Assembly (NCBI RefSeq): GCF_035621135.1
Contig: NZ_CP141728.1
Location: forward strand, 868,001 to 932,000
Source of the DNA: Sinanaerobacter sp. ZZT-01
Lineage (GTDB): Bacteria; Bacillota; Clostridia; Peptostreptococcales; Anaerovoracaceae
Direction: 5' to 3'
Length of the DNA: 64,000 bases
Positions 24,819 through 34,395 of the stretch are shown here, piece by piece. The translations under genes and the position numbers were made by a program. Within the stretch, counting starts at the first letter, position 1, and each line of letters opens with the position of its first letter. Under the pieces are notes generated by a model. That model saw nothing but the letters and a program-made list of their open reading frames with translations, had not been told where the DNA came from and made no database searches.

Positions 24819-24864
24819 ATTTTCTGCTTGTTCTTTCTTTTTTGTTTTTATTGATCTTTCAAAG

Positions 24865-26598
24865 CTACTGTCTCTGCGCTTGTTTCTCCAAAAGCGATGA
24901 GAATATCCCTCCTTTTTGTTTTAACTCAAACGGTTCTCCCATTTCTGCAATGCTGCCGTTTTTTACAACTACAATTTTGTCTGCTCCTGAGACGGTTCTC
25001 ATGCGGTGAGCTATAATTAAAACGGTTTTATTCTTTACAAGCTCACTCAATGCGCTTTGTATTTTGCTTTCATTTTCCACATCAAGTGACGCCGTTGCTT
25101 CATCAAGCAGAATGATTGGCGCATCCTTTAATATCGCTCTGGCAATGGATATACGCTGTCGTTCTCCTCCAGATAACCGTTCCCCGTTCTCTCCAATTAA
25201 GGTCTCATACCGCTGTGGAAGCTTTTGAACAAATTCTTCACACTGCGCAAGCCGCGCTGCCTGTATCACTTCCTCATCCGTCGCATCTTTTCTTCCAAGT
25301 CGTATGTTTTCCATAATGCTGGAATTAAATAGTGTAACATCCTGAAAAACAATGGAATAATAGTTAAGCAATGTTTCAGGGTCTATTTGAGAAATATCTT
25401 CTCCCCCTAAAGTGATCTTCCCTTTTTCAATATCCCAAAATCGTGCTGACAGCTTCGCAATGGTGCTCTTTCCTCCACCGGAAGGGCCTACAAGTGCAGT
25501 TACATTTCCTTGTTTTGCAGTAAAATTCACATTTTTCAAAGTCTGTACGTTACCTTGGTAAGAAAAATCTACATTCTCAAACTGTATGTCATAGTTTTTA
25601 GGACAAAATTCCGTTTTCCCTTCCTGTCTTGGCATTCCATCCATCTCTTTCATCCGATTGATACGAACCCTTAAGTAAATGAGCAATGCAAAATTATTCA
25701 TTGCATCCATAATTGGATTATAAATACGAGCCGTTACCACAAGAAAAACAAGGTAACTAAAGATATTTACGGTACCTGTCGATAAGAGATAAGCTCCAGC
25801 CAATATTACACTTGGAAGCCCGAGCTTTAGGAAGATATAGGACAGATTAATCAGTGCACCTATCAAAAGCTCTCCCTTAATCAAACCCTGTTCATAATGG
25901 TCAAGCATTACGTTTAAGGCATTTGAAAAAGACGTTTCCCTGTTATAAGATTTTATTTCATGTACAGAATCGAGCCCTTCTTGTATTTTATCTGAAATAT
26001 CCCTCTTAACGTGGTAAAGTTCTGTATGCATATTTTTTTGTGTCTTTCTTGAGAGGTAAAAAATAAGAGCAGCAACCGGTACAACCCAAAATACAGCAAG
26101 AGATAATCTCCAATTATAAAGAAACATCATGCTTCCCATAATAAAAACGGTAATGACCGCTGCATAAATTTGAGGCACCGCATGAGAAAAAAGTGTCTCT
26201 ATCTGTGTTGCATCATCCATAATGGTTGAGCTTAAGTCAGCGATATCTTTTTTTCCAAAGTAAGATAATGGCAGTTTTCTCAAGGTTTCAGCAAGACTGA
26301 TTCTCCTTTTCGCACTTTCTTCATAAATCTTGCTATAAGCGGAATCATATTGAAAATATGCAATCACGAACATAATGGCAAACAATACCAATGCGATGAC
26401 AACATAGTAAAAGATGGTACTTTGAGATTGATTGAATGCGCCAAACGACAAGTTCATATATTCATCTAAAAATTTAAAGCTCAACACCACAGGAGCCATG
26501 AAGCTTATATCCATTACAATTGTCCAAATAATAGAATGATACAGATCTCTTGCTCCCTTTTCAGACATGGCATATTTATTTTGAAAATATTTAAGCAT
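24865..26598 (-). CDS. ABC exporter half-transporter, second subunit
   Basis: The 577-aa protein has six membrane helices (1 to about 310) fused to an ATPase domain. Walker A is GPSGGGKST near 373, signature LSGGERQR near 480, Walker B IILLDEATASLDVENE and the switch IAHRM. It overlaps the partner gene by 8 bases, so the two should form a heterodimer. AAGGAGG is five bases before the ATG. Substrate unknown; see the partner entry. Confidence 0.9.
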   Translation of the reverse strand: MLKYFQNKYAMSEKGARDLYHSIIWTIVMDISFMAPVVLSFKFLDEYMNLSFGAFNQSQSTIFYYVVIALVLFAIMFVIAYFQYDSAYSKIYEESAKRRISLAETLRKLPLSYFGKKDIADLSSTIMDDATQIETLFSHAVPQIYAAVITVFIMGSMMFLYNWRLSLAVFWVVPVAALIFYLSRKTQKNMHTELYHVKRDISDKIQEGLDSVHEIKSYNRETSFSNALNVMLDHYEQGLIKGELLIGALINLSYIFLKLGLPSVILAGAYLLSTGTVNIFSYLVFLVVTARIYNPIMDAMNNFALLIYLRVRINRMKEMDGMPRQEGKTEFCPKNYDIQFENVDFSYQGNVQTLKNVNFTAKQGNVTALVGPSGGGKSTIAKLSARFWDIEKGKITLGGEDISQIDPETLLNYYSIVFQDVTLFNSSIMENIRLGRKDATDEEVIQAARLAQCEEFVQKLPQRYETLIGENGERLSGGERQRISIARAILKDAPIILLDEATASLDVENESKIQSALSELVKNKTVLIIAHRMRTVSGADKIVVVKNGSIAEMGEPFELKQKGGIFSSLLEKQAQRQ

Positions 26599-28399
26599 TT
26601 CGGCCTCCTTTGATTTCAGTATTTTTTGTGACTAATTTCCATGCAACAGACTTTTGATATTCATCCCACATTGTTTTATAAATTCCACCTTTGTTCAACA
26701 GCTCTTTATGCGTACCAGACTCTGCTATTTTTCCATTTTCAATTACCATAATCCGATCAACATTCTGTACACTGGTCAGACGATGTGCAATCATAAGCGT
26801 CGTCTTACCGCGACTGAGCTCTTTCAATGCCTTCTGAATCAAATGTTCATTCTCCGGGTCTGCAAACGCAGTTGCTTCATCTAAAAGTACAATCGGCGCA
26901 TTTTTGACAAACGCTCTTGCCAGTGCAATTCTTTGCTGTTCGCCTCCGGAAAGATACGTGCCCTTTGATCCAATTATTGTGTCTAGTCCATTCGGAAGTT
27001 CTTCTATAATTTGTCTTGATTGAGAATAATCAATTGCTTTATTTATCTCCTCTTCTGTGACGCTTTCTTTACCAAATATAATATTTTCTTTCAAAGATTC
27101 CTTAAATAACTTTGTTGTTTGGAACACAAAAGAAATTTTGTCCATCAGTTCTTTTTTAGGGATTTCTTTCACATTGACACCCCCAATTAAGATTTCACCT
27201 TCCTCTACATCCCAAAAACGAGCGGTCAATCTGGCAATGGTTGTTTTTCCGCCTCCCGAAGCTCCTACAAGTGCAATTGTCTCTCCTTCATTTAATTTAA
27301 AGCTTATTTTATCTATGACACGCTGGTCGCTTCCTTCATAAGAAAATACGACATCCTTAAATTCCACGCTGTTATCTTTCATATGGTTCGCGCTCTTTAC
27401 CTGTTGCATATCTGCGTAATCCAAAAGATTATCGAGCCGATCAATTGCTTGTTCTGCAATCAATGTATTCTGTTGAAAATACATGGACTTCATTAAAAGC
27501 ATGGTAAATATCGGGGATATTAGAAGATAAAAAATAAAATCGGCAAGTACAAGCGGTATGGCATCTCCGTTTCCGATCAAAAAAATCGCCATCGGAATTA
27601 AGAAAAATGCAGCAGACTGCATGATAACGCTGTAAAAGGACATTGGTCTTCTCCAAAGCAACGTATATGCATGAACCATTTCTTTATATTTAATAATGCT
27701 GTCATAAAATCGCTTAAAGGAAAAAATAGTCTGACCAAACGTTTTTACAACTGGTATCCCTCGAATATATTCCACTGACTCAGAACTCATTTCCTCCAAA
27801 GAATCAAAATACAGTTTCTGAAATTTTTTCCCCTCAGCACTCATCATAAAACTCATTGTTATGAAACCTAGTATAATCGGGACCAAAGATGCCAGACCCA
27901 TCTTCCAATCTACAGTAAAAATTAAAATAATTAAAATAATCGGAGACACGACGCTGCCTGCCATATCGGGAAGCTGATGCGCTAAAAATGTATGTGTCGT
28001 TCCAGCTCCATCATTCACTATTTTTCGCATTTTTCCGCTCGAATGCTTATCGAAAAAGCCAAGAGGCATTGAGATAATTTTCTCCATTCCGACCTTCTGC
28101 ATTCCTACTTCAACACGGAACGCTGCCAAATGTGAACTCAAAAGTGCTAAAAAATAAATAATAATTCCTCCTGCCGCACTTGCAAAGGCAATCCATGCAT
28201 AAAAACTGATATTGGAAACCTGTACTTGCTGCGAAGCTCCTAAAAGTTCTCGAGCTATGTACCATACAAGCACAAAAGGTATGATATTCATCACTGCAGA
28301 AATACCAGACAAAATCAATGATATGGGTAGAAGTATTTTTTTGTTACCCATATATGGTGTGAATCGTTTTAAAATAAATGTTTTTTTCTCTTTTGACAT
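26591..28399 (-). CDS. ABC exporter half-transporter, first subunit
   Basis: The 602-aa protein has the same fused membrane-ATPase layout: Walker A GASGGGKTT near 380, signature LSGGEQQR, and a D-loop reading DEATAFADPENE. That D-loop variant recalls YbtP/YbtQ- and IrtA/IrtB-type proteins, which have exporter fold but take up metal chelates. This is a hint, not proof; drug or peptide export is the other option. The divergent TipA-like MerR regulator and a palindromic operator-like site lie upstream. Confidence 0.88.
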   Translation of the reverse strand: MSKEKKTFILKRFTPYMGNKKILLPISLILSGISAVMNIIPFVLVWYIARELLGASQQVQVSNISFYAWIAFASAAGGIIIYFLALLSSHLAAFRVEVGMQKVGMEKIISMPLGFFDKHSSGKMRKIVNDGAGTTHTFLAHQLPDMAGSVVSPIILIILIFTVDWKMGLASLVPIILGFITMSFMMSAEGKKFQKLYFDSLEEMSSESVEYIRGIPVVKTFGQTIFSFKRFYDSIIKYKEMVHAYTLLWRRPMSFYSVIMQSAAFFLIPMAIFLIGNGDAIPLVLADFIFYLLISPIFTMLLMKSMYFQQNTLIAEQAIDRLDNLLDYADMQQVKSANHMKDNSVEFKDVVFSYEGSDQRVIDKISFKLNEGETIALVGASGGGKTTIARLTARFWDVEEGEILIGGVNVKEIPKKELMDKISFVFQTTKLFKESLKENIIFGKESVTEEEINKAIDYSQSRQIIEELPNGLDTIIGSKGTYLSGGEQQRIALARAFVKNAPIVLLDEATAFADPENEHLIQKALKELSRGKTTLMIAHRLTSVQNVDRIMVIENGKIAESGTHKELLNKGGIYKTMWDEYQKSVAWKLVTKNTEIKGGRNA

Positions 28400-28716
28400 A
28401 CTGTATTCTCCTCCTTAATTTTCTTCTTTTTACTCATGTCAATGAATTTCTTGCTATAACCTTTTCTAATAAATCTTTAACAAAATAAAATGTGCACTAT
28501 TCTATCGTTGAAATTATTTTTAAAATGCATAACTCAATTATCCTTTCTTTTCAAATTTTATATTCTCTGTTAGATTTATCTAACTCATTTCGAAAAATTT
28601 TTGAGGCCCCTCTGGAACCTCATCCATAATAATGTATTTCCTCACATGCATAAAAAATGTTTTTTGGCTTAAGCATATTCATAAAAGCCTTGTTTTTTAT
28701 ACCTTCAAGCAAATCA
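28400..28716. other. Gene-free leader region of the ABC operon
   Basis: This AT-rich stretch holds no gene that I can support. A single TATAAA on the minus strand at about 28697-28702 could be the -10 box of the ABC operon, with no good -35. Confidence 0.4.
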
Positions 28717-28740
28717 TAACAGTGTTATATAACACCGTTA
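28717..28740. promoter_or_regulatory. 24-bp operator-like palindrome (TetR-type form)
   Basis: The site has arms TAAC-N-GTGTTAT and ATAACAC-N-GTTA, perfect except for the one N pair. Size and symmetry fit a TetR-family operator. It lies just upstream of the possible -10 box of the ABC operon. No TetR gene is present in the window. Confidence 0.5.
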
Positions 28741-28851
28741 CATTCATAATATTCCAAACAGCTTCATCTGTCAAGAGAGAAAAAACATTTTAATTCTTGC
28801 AATGTCATGTAGTTTACTCCACTATAGAGATTAGATCTGCCTAAAAAAGAC

Positions 28852-28882
28852 TTGACCCTTACGGTGCGTCATAGGCTAAAGT
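28852..28882 (+). promoter_or_regulatory. MerR-type promoter with 19-bp spacer
   Basis: TTGACC (28852-28857) and TAAAGT (28877-28882) are 19 bases apart, and the spacer carries the imperfect dyad ACCCTTACG...CGTCATAGGCT. This overlong spacer is the hallmark of promoters that MerR-family activators untwist. It lies 30 bases before the MerR gene and implies autoregulation. Confidence 0.8.
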
Positions 28883-28912
28883 AATCTTATCAGGACGAAG
28901 GAGGCCATAAAA

Positions 28913-29776
28913 ATGCGAACTGTCAAAGAAGTATCAAAAATAACAGGAATCAGCGTGCGTACGCTTCATTATTATGATGAAATCGGGCTGTTAAAGCCTA
29001 CTGAAAAAAGCGAAGCGGGATATCGCCTCTATGATGATCCTGCATTGGAAGCACTGCAGCAAATATTATTTTTTCGAGAATTCGATATTTCTTTGAAGAA
29101 AATCAAATCCATTATGGAAAATCCTGACCTTGATAAAAACCAAATGCTGCAAATGCAGCGGAACATGTTAATTGCTAAAAAAGCACGCATAGGACGCTTA
29201 ATTTCCAGTATTGACGAGATCCTGAAAGGAGAGAATAGAATGGATTTTGAAGTATTTAGCAGGGTAGAAATTGCAGAGCTTTGCCAGACGACACTTGAGC
29301 GTATGCCAGAGCAAATGCAGCAAAGCATCATAAAAGAATTTGGAAGCATCGAACAATGGAGCAAACATTATGTCGAGCGCTGTTCAAGAGAAGATATGCA
29401 GAAAAATTATCAAAAGCTCATTGAATGGTATGGGGATAAAGGCAGCGCCTTAAATGCGATGAAAAACCCCCCAAGCAAAGAAGTCGGTGCTGTTTTTGGC
29501 AAACGGATAGAAGCGATTGAAAAAAAGCTGAGCGGTCTGAGAAAATTTCCTCTAGATGCTTTTGAAACGAAGCAGCTGATTGGAGAATACAGTTTTGTCA
29601 TGAAGCAATTTACTCAGGCGAAGCAAGAAGCCGGTATTATGCTGTCGGTTGCATCTAATTACAGACAGATTCGTTTAAAGCAAACACTCGACCAAAAATA
29701 TGGCGAAGGAACCGCTGATTTTTTCGCCCAGGCAATTGAAGACTTCTACAAAGACAAAAATAAACCTGGAAAATAA
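28913..29776 (+). CDS. MerR-family regulator with TipAS-like ligand domain
   Basis: The 287-aa protein has an N-terminal MerR winged helix (VKEVSKITGISVRTLHYYDE at 3-22, GYRLYDD near 37). A coiled-coil dimerisation region to about 110 leads to a helical C-terminal domain like TipAS (drug-sensing) with QWSKHYVERCSREDM and YRQIRLKQTLDQKYGEGTA. TipAS-type proteins bind diverse drugs covalently or non-covalently. AAGGAGG precedes the ATG. It is divergent from the ABC transporter genes and may also sense their substrate. Confidence 0.9.
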   Translation: MRTVKEVSKITGISVRTLHYYDEIGLLKPTEKSEAGYRLYDDPALEALQQILFFREFDISLKKIKSIMENPDLDKNQMLQMQRNMLIAKKARIGRLISSIDEILKGENRMDFEVFSRVEIAELCQTTLERMPEQMQQSIIKEFGSIEQWSKHYVERCSREDMQKNYQKLIEWYGDKGSALNAMKNPPSKEVGAVFGKRIEAIEKKLSGLRKFPLDAFETKQLIGEYSFVMKQFTQAKQEAGIMLSVASNYRQIRLKQTLDQKYGEGTADFFAQAIEDFYKDKNKPGK

Positions 29777-29807
29777 CGAAATTTTAGAAAACAGAAAAAG
29801 ACGCGAA

Positions 29808-29863
29808 AAAGCTCCCCTAAGTACCTTTGTAAAATTGGAAAATCGGAGGAGCTTTGCATTTTA
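29808..29863 (+). terminator. Probable terminator of the MerR gene
   Basis: AAAGCTCC (29808-29815) pairs with GGAGCTTT (29848-29855) over a long loop, followed by T-rich sequence. Confidence 0.5.
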
Positions 29864-29933
29864 TTCTATACTTTATTGGCTCTAAAAAAAAATTTTACTG
29901 TAACACACACAATACGGTGTGAGATGCATATTC

Positions 29934-30236
29934 TTATAGTCTCTCCTTTAAGGAGTGTTCTGTAATTGCAGAAAGTTTCTCAATTCGGTCATTTACCATT
30001 TCTCTAAAACAGTAAGGTAAATGATCCTTTGCCCCTCGATGCTGCAATACGCATTCCTTACATTTTCCGTGAATGATACAAGGCTCTTTGCAATTGCAAT
30101 GATCTTGTCCGCTCTCTTCCACGTCTTTCAAAAATTCCTTCATTAGACGTCTTCCTTCTGCAACATTCTCTTCCTGGTATGCCTTTAAACTTTCTTCCAT
30201 TTTAGGGTTTCCATCAATCTTCACGTTATTGCACAT
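29934..30236 (-). CDS. Small Cys-rich protein resembling the DUF6485 pattern
   Basis: The 100-aa protein carries CNCKEPCIIHGKCKECVLQH near residues 48-68 and then LPYC. This resembles short DUF6485-type proteins with a CxC...PC...GKCxxC...HR...LPxC pattern, probably a metal site. An in-frame TTG 66 bases upstream lacks a ribosome site; GGAAGG fits the ATG at 30236. Function unknown. It is a lone gene on its strand. Confidence 0.6.
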   Translation of the reverse strand: MCNNVKIDGNPKMEESLKAYQEENVAEGRRLMKEFLKDVEESGQDHCNCKEPCIIHGKCKECVLQHRGAKDHLPYCFREMVNDRIEKLSAITEHSLKERL

Positions 30237-30493
30237 TTTGAGCCTTCCTTTCCTGCTTAAGAACTTCTTACTATCGATTTTAATGTTGTTTCCAATATAC
30301 AAGCCTCAGCAATCTTTTTCAAGTAAAAAATAGCTTTTTTCTGTCTTGCACATAATTTCCCCTTTTATCATGATTCCGCTTGAAAAGCATGTTATTTAAT
30401 GGTAATATTTTCAATATGTTTGTTGCTATATAAAAACGGCAGTGGTCACTTTTAACATAAAAAAACGAATCATACAGAATATGGAGTTAAAAA

Positions 30494-31174
30494 ATGAACT
30501 TAACAATATCAAAAAAATTAAGATTGATTATCGAAATCGCTTTCAGCTTTTTTCTTATGGCTGTATTTAACACTTTTTTTAGCAGGATAGCAGGAATTTT
30601 AAACATAGATGGACTCTGGGTTGGAGCTCTAGCTTATCTTCTTTCTTCTGTGACTATTATTTTGTACGTAGCAAAAGTAGAAAAGAAGCCAGTATCTTAT
30701 ATCGGATTCCATGCTCCCTCTTTTCCAGATATTCCGAACGGTCTATTGTTAGGATTCTGCATGTTTGTATCACAGCAGATCCCTCTTCTATTAATGAAAG
30801 TGGATTACTCTATTTTCGCAAAAGAACCTAATTGGGGCAATATAATTATTATGTCTATCTATTGCTTTTTGTGTGTAGGATTCACAGAAGAATTAATATT
30901 CAGAGGGGTTATACTACAAAAAACCCATGAACTATGCAACAAAAAAATCGTTATCATAGCAATTAACTGCTTGCTCTTTTATGCTTTCCATTGGCCTCCT
31001 GTACGTTTTGTCTTCGGAGAATTTTTTAATATTACTTTAAATACGCTTTTTTTATGCATTTACTTTTACAAATCCAAAAATAAAAGCATTCTTCCACTTA
31101 TGATCGCACATGGATTTTACGATATTTTATCAGCATATCTACTTCCTGCGTTCCTCTTTTATATAAACAAATAA
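30494..31174 (+). CDS. CPBP-family intramembrane metalloprotease
   Basis: The 226-aa membrane protein shows the three CPBP motifs in order: FTEELIFRG (EExxxR) near residue 135, YAFHW (FxxxH) near 160 and HGFYD near 209. The family includes CAAX prenyl proteases and bacteriocin self-immunity proteins. No prenylated substrate or bacteriocin gene is visible nearby. TATGGAG precedes the ATG. Confidence 0.88.
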   Translation: MNLTISKKLRLIIEIAFSFFLMAVFNTFFSRIAGILNIDGLWVGALAYLLSSVTIILYVAKVEKKPVSYIGFHAPSFPDIPNGLLLGFCMFVSQQIPLLLMKVDYSIFAKEPNWGNIIIMSIYCFLCVGFTEELIFRGVILQKTHELCNKKIVIIAINCLLFYAFHWPPVRFVFGEFFNITLNTLFLCIYFYKSKNKSILPLMIAHGFYDILSAYLLPAFLFYINK

Positions 31175-31189
31175 GTCATACAAAAATAT

Positions 31190-31232
31190 AGACCACAAAC
31201 CGTATAAATATTGCTTTGTGGTCTTTTGTTTT
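31190..31232 (+). terminator. Terminator of the CPBP gene
   Basis: A perfect 10-bp stem AGACCACAAA/TTTGTGGTCT (31190-31199 with 31215-31224) followed by a T-rich tail. Confidence 0.85.
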
Positions 31233-31505
31233 ACTTAAAATACTATTATTTGATATGAGCAGTCAAGTACTATAATACGAAGCAGCTATAGAGCTACCTT
31301 TAGCACGATTTTAAGCATTCCATATATTGCTTGCTGTTTACACCTCTGCCACTGTCGTTGCAGTAATCATCAAATTTTTCCTGCATATTAAATAGCTTAT
31401 ATACAAATGACTTTTTATCTGATCTGGCAATACTTTTTTCACCCCTTCATTTTACTCCCAAGGGTGGCCAAGTCATATTTTTCCCCTGTAGAATTTGATT
31501 CTTTA
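31233..31505. other. Intergenic stretch with a possible gene fragment
   Basis: On the minus strand 31300-31386 could encode 28 residues (MQEKFDDYCNDSGRGVNSKQ onward, ending CLKSC), with no ribosome site and an open frame for about 15 codons before its ATG. It may be the tail of a decayed gene. Nothing else is seen here. Confidence 0.3.
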
Positions 31506-31919
31506 TTATTCGTGGTTCATTTCTGCAACATAAATCTTTGGATTCATTCTGCCCGCAATCTCGATTGCTTTGCCAGCATCATCCTCTGATAAAATAAACC
31601 TCCTGGATACTACATTCTTACCAATATGCAGCTGTACATTTGGTCTGGATTTGATTGAATCTGTATGAATGGTGTTTATTTCGCTCCAGTCCCACATATT
31701 ATGAAACTGGACTCCACAGACAGCGTACAGAATGTTCACTCCTTCTTGTGAGATTACATGTCTTCTGTCAGAAAAAGCAGCAAGAATCATAATCATTCCA
31801 AATGGCAGGTAAAACCAGCTATGATTTACAGCTGCATTATAAACAGAGTAAGCTCCAAAGAGGATAACTGCCACTTTTACCCACAGTTTTCGTTGCGGCA
31901 TGATTCCGTAATATTCCAT
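31506..31919 (-). CDS. Small membrane protein with PH-like C-terminal domain
   Basis: The 137-aa protein has two N-terminal hydrophobic segments (about 11-28 and 35-50). A soluble beta-rich part follows (ISQEGVNILYAVCGVQFHNM, WDWSEINTI) of the kind found in bacterial PH-like/YcxB-type proteins. The longer frame would overlap the antiporter gene; AGAGAGG fits the ATG at 31919. It lies 34 bases after the NhaC gene and is probably co-transcribed. Confidence 0.65.
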   Translation of the reverse strand: MEYYGIMPQRKLWVKVAVILFGAYSVYNAAVNHSWFYLPFGMIMILAAFSDRRHVISQEGVNILYAVCGVQFHNMWDWSEINTIHTDSIKSRPNVQLHIGKNVVSRRFILSEDDAGKAIEIAGRMNPKIYVAEMNHE

Positions 31920-31953
31920 AGTATTTCCTCTCTTATATTTGCTAAATTTATTT

Positions 31954-33474
31954 CTATAGGCTCTTATATATTCCGGCAGTTCTCCTTTCCGCAAGTGCCT
32001 TCATCGCTATTTCATGTGCTTCTTCCGGTGCATCAGCAGGTCCATGGCCCTTTTTCAGTCTACCAAACAGATTCGTTCTCGATCCATCGGCATATAGAAT
32101 ATTTCCACCCCAGCTTGCTGTGACAATCGCATAAATAGGGTTGATGATATTCATGAAGCAATATGGCAGGTATGACAGTGTCGGAACGCCAAGTACTGCT
32201 GCATGGTATGCACCGCAGGATGACCAAGGGATAAGCGGCGACCATAAAGTACCACCGTCTTCCAGTGATCTTGACAGCATGTTTCTGCCCAGTCCCATTT
32301 CATCAAAGTTTTTCTTATACATTGATGATGGAATGATTAATCCTAAATACTGGTCACACATCGTTGTAATACAGAACATTGAAGTCAGGATGGTAACAAC
32401 GATTAACTGGAATGGAGTCTTAACCTTCTTGATCAGTCCGCCCAAAAGGGATTCCACTGAACCAATCTTCTGAAGGATACCACCAAAAGCAACCGCAACG
32501 ATTACAAGGTTGTTCGTCCAAAGCATACTATTCATACCACCTCTGTTTACAAGTTTTGTAAACAATGCGTTTTGTGATTCCGCTTCATATCCATAGTGTA
32601 ACATTGTAATACAGTCAGAAATTCCTGCGCCTTGAAAAATTGAAGCAAATGCACATCCAAGTAAAGAAAGAAGTACAACAGAAGGAATCGCCGGCATCTT
32701 GATTACTGCTACTACTATAATCAGTAAAATAGGAATCAGAAGAATCGGACTCATATATGTATAATGCTCAATAATTGCATTTGATAACTCATTTGCAAGA
32801 GTAGAATCATAGTTCTGAACTTTTGAAAGTGAGAAAAATGCAAAGATACATGTTGCAATAACTAAACTTGGGAAAGTCGTAGTTACCATAGCTCCTACAT
32901 GATCAAAAAGTCCAGTCTGTGCAGAACCGGCAGCCAGATTTGTTGAGTCTGAAAGTGGTGAGAATTTATCTCCGCAACATGCACCTGAAATAATCGCACC
33001 TGCAATCAGTGCGGGATTCAGCCCCATCGTTGTACCAATCGCCATAAATGCAATACCAAGCGTTGCTGTTACTGTCCATGCAGATCCGAGTGCAATTCCT
33101 ACAGCAGCACAAAGTATTGTTACAAATGGAAGAAATACAGCCGGTGTAAACAGCTTCAATCCATAATAGACTACCGCCGGGATCGTTCCGCATGCAGTAA
33201 ATGAGCCAATCAGGCAGCCCACAAGAAGAATGATAATGATTGCTTCAAGGGACTGGTTCACCGCTTCAAGACCTGCAGCAAGCATTTCCTTGTAGTTGTA
33301 GCCACACAATTTTCCAATAATCATAGCTACTCCACATGCAAGAGTAACAGGAATATGAGGGTCCTGTCCCCATCCAAGTGCATAGTTTGTAATCATTACA
33401 GTCAGAAGAAAAACAATTGGAATAAGAGCTTCCACTTTGTTAGGCAATCTGGCTGTTTTGTTTTTTTCTCTCAT
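31954..33474 (-). CDS. NhaC-family antiporter, second copy
   Basis: The 506-aa polytopic protein has NhaC-type signatures GSAWTVTATLGIAFMAIGTT near residue 135 and GACCGDKFSPLSDSTNLAAG near 165. The first differs from the GTSWGT form in the other two copies, so substrate preference may differ. GGAGG is seven bases before the ATG. It has its own strong promoter and follows a LytS-type two-component pair, which is the likely regulator. Confidence 0.9.
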   Translation of the reverse strand: MREKNKTARLPNKVEALIPIVFLLTVMITNYALGWGQDPHIPVTLACGVAMIIGKLCGYNYKEMLAAGLEAVNQSLEAIIIILLVGCLIGSFTACGTIPAVVYYGLKLFTPAVFLPFVTILCAAVGIALGSAWTVTATLGIAFMAIGTTMGLNPALIAGAIISGACCGDKFSPLSDSTNLAAGSAQTGLFDHVGAMVTTTFPSLVIATCIFAFFSLSKVQNYDSTLANELSNAIIEHYTYMSPILLIPILLIIVVAVIKMPAIPSVVLLSLLGCAFASIFQGAGISDCITMLHYGYEAESQNALFTKLVNRGGMNSMLWTNNLVIVAVAFGGILQKIGSVESLLGGLIKKVKTPFQLIVVTILTSMFCITTMCDQYLGLIIPSSMYKKNFDEMGLGRNMLSRSLEDGGTLWSPLIPWSSCGAYHAAVLGVPTLSYLPYCFMNIINPIYAIVTASWGGNILYADGSRTNLFGRLKKGHGPADAPEEAHEIAMKALAERRTAGIYKSL

Positions 33475-33521
33475 AAAAACACCTCCGAAAATATAATGAT
33501 TTATAAAATTACAATTGCATC

Positions 33522-33551
33522 ATAATATTTTCTCCGTCAAGGAAGTGTCAA
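33522..33551 (-). promoter_or_regulatory. Promoter of the second NhaC gene
   Basis: A perfect TTGACA (33546-33551), an 18-base spacer and TATTAT (33522-33527) on the minus strand, between the response-regulator stop and the NhaC start. Confidence 0.6.
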
Positions 33552-33591
33552 TAAATATCAATATTAGACATTTTTTTTACATATTTTAAAA

Positions 33592-34395
33592 TTATTTTAG
33601 ATATTTCTCCATTTCAATGAGCGCATTCACTTCTTCGGCCCAAGAATACTGTGCCATATACTCTCCATGGTAGAGCATTCTGCCCTCTATGCTGTTTTCT
33701 ACCCATTTAAAATAGTCGCACTGGATACATTCTAAGTTTGAGAGTCCAATCTGTCCTCTCTCACTATATATTATTTCTCCACAGCCAAGCTGGTTTAATA
33801 CATCCTGCAAATCTTTTTTCAGCATTCTGTAGTATGAATCATGCCCATCTTCCTCCCATAGACTTGCAATGACTTCCTTTGAAGTACATCTTGTCCCTTT
33901 TCTATGAACAAGATATGCCAGAAGCTCCTTTGTCTTGTCAAACTTAAATTTTACAGGCTTTCCATCTATCAATATCTCAAAATTTCCAAAGCAAGTAATC
34001 TGTATCCTCTGTTTTCCTTTTTGTTCCAAATTTTGTTGAGATACATATCTAAGATTTTCAAGTGCATGGCGTATCTGCTTCACATTTGCAGGCTTCATGA
34101 TATAATCACTGGCGTCCAATCCGAATGCCTCCCCCATATAATCCGAATAGCCAGTCACAAATATGAAGTTCGTCTTCGGGTACAATTTCTTAAGTTTGCT
34201 TGCGAACTCTATGCCATTTAATCCTGGCATTTGTATATCAATAAAGCACACATGAAATGGCTGCTGTTTGGCAAGTTTCAATGACTGTATCGGATTATTT
34301 GCCGTTACAACTTCTGCTTTTTCATCAACTTCACATATCAACGCTGCAAGATACTCTGCTGCAATGATTTCATCGTCCAATACTAAGTATTTCAC
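33592..34395 (-). CDS. Response regulator with receiver and SARP-type output domains
   Basis: The protein of about 267 aa has an N-terminal receiver (LVLDDE, phospho-acceptor Asp in CFIDIQMPGLNG near 55, Lys in YIMKPANV near 105). A winged-helix output domain of the SARP type follows (KFKFDKTKELLAYLVHRKG, SKEVIASLWEEDG), with only a short stretch behind it. This is not the LytTR output usually paired with LytS kinases. GTG at 34395 has GGGGA ahead; a GTG at 34407 is the alternative. Either start lies inside the kinase gene, so the two are coupled. Confidence 0.85.
   Translation of the reverse strand: MKYLVLDDEIIAAEYLAALICEVDEKAEVVTANNPIQSLKLAKQQPFHVCFIDIQMPGLNGIEFASKLKKLYPKTNFIFVTGYSDYMGEAFGLDASDYIMKPANVKQIRHALENLRYVSQQNLEQKGKQRIQITCFGNFEILIDGKPVKFKFDKTKELLAYLVHRKGTRCTSKEVIASLWEEDGHDSYYRMLKKDLQDVLNQLGCGEIIYSERGQIGLSNLECIQCDYFKWVENSIEGRMLYHGEYMAQYSWAEEVNALIEMEKYLK

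Noticed and set aside
31300-31386. Small gene of 28 codons
   Set aside because: No ribosome site, and the frame stays open upstream of the ATG, so a decayed gene end is more likely.
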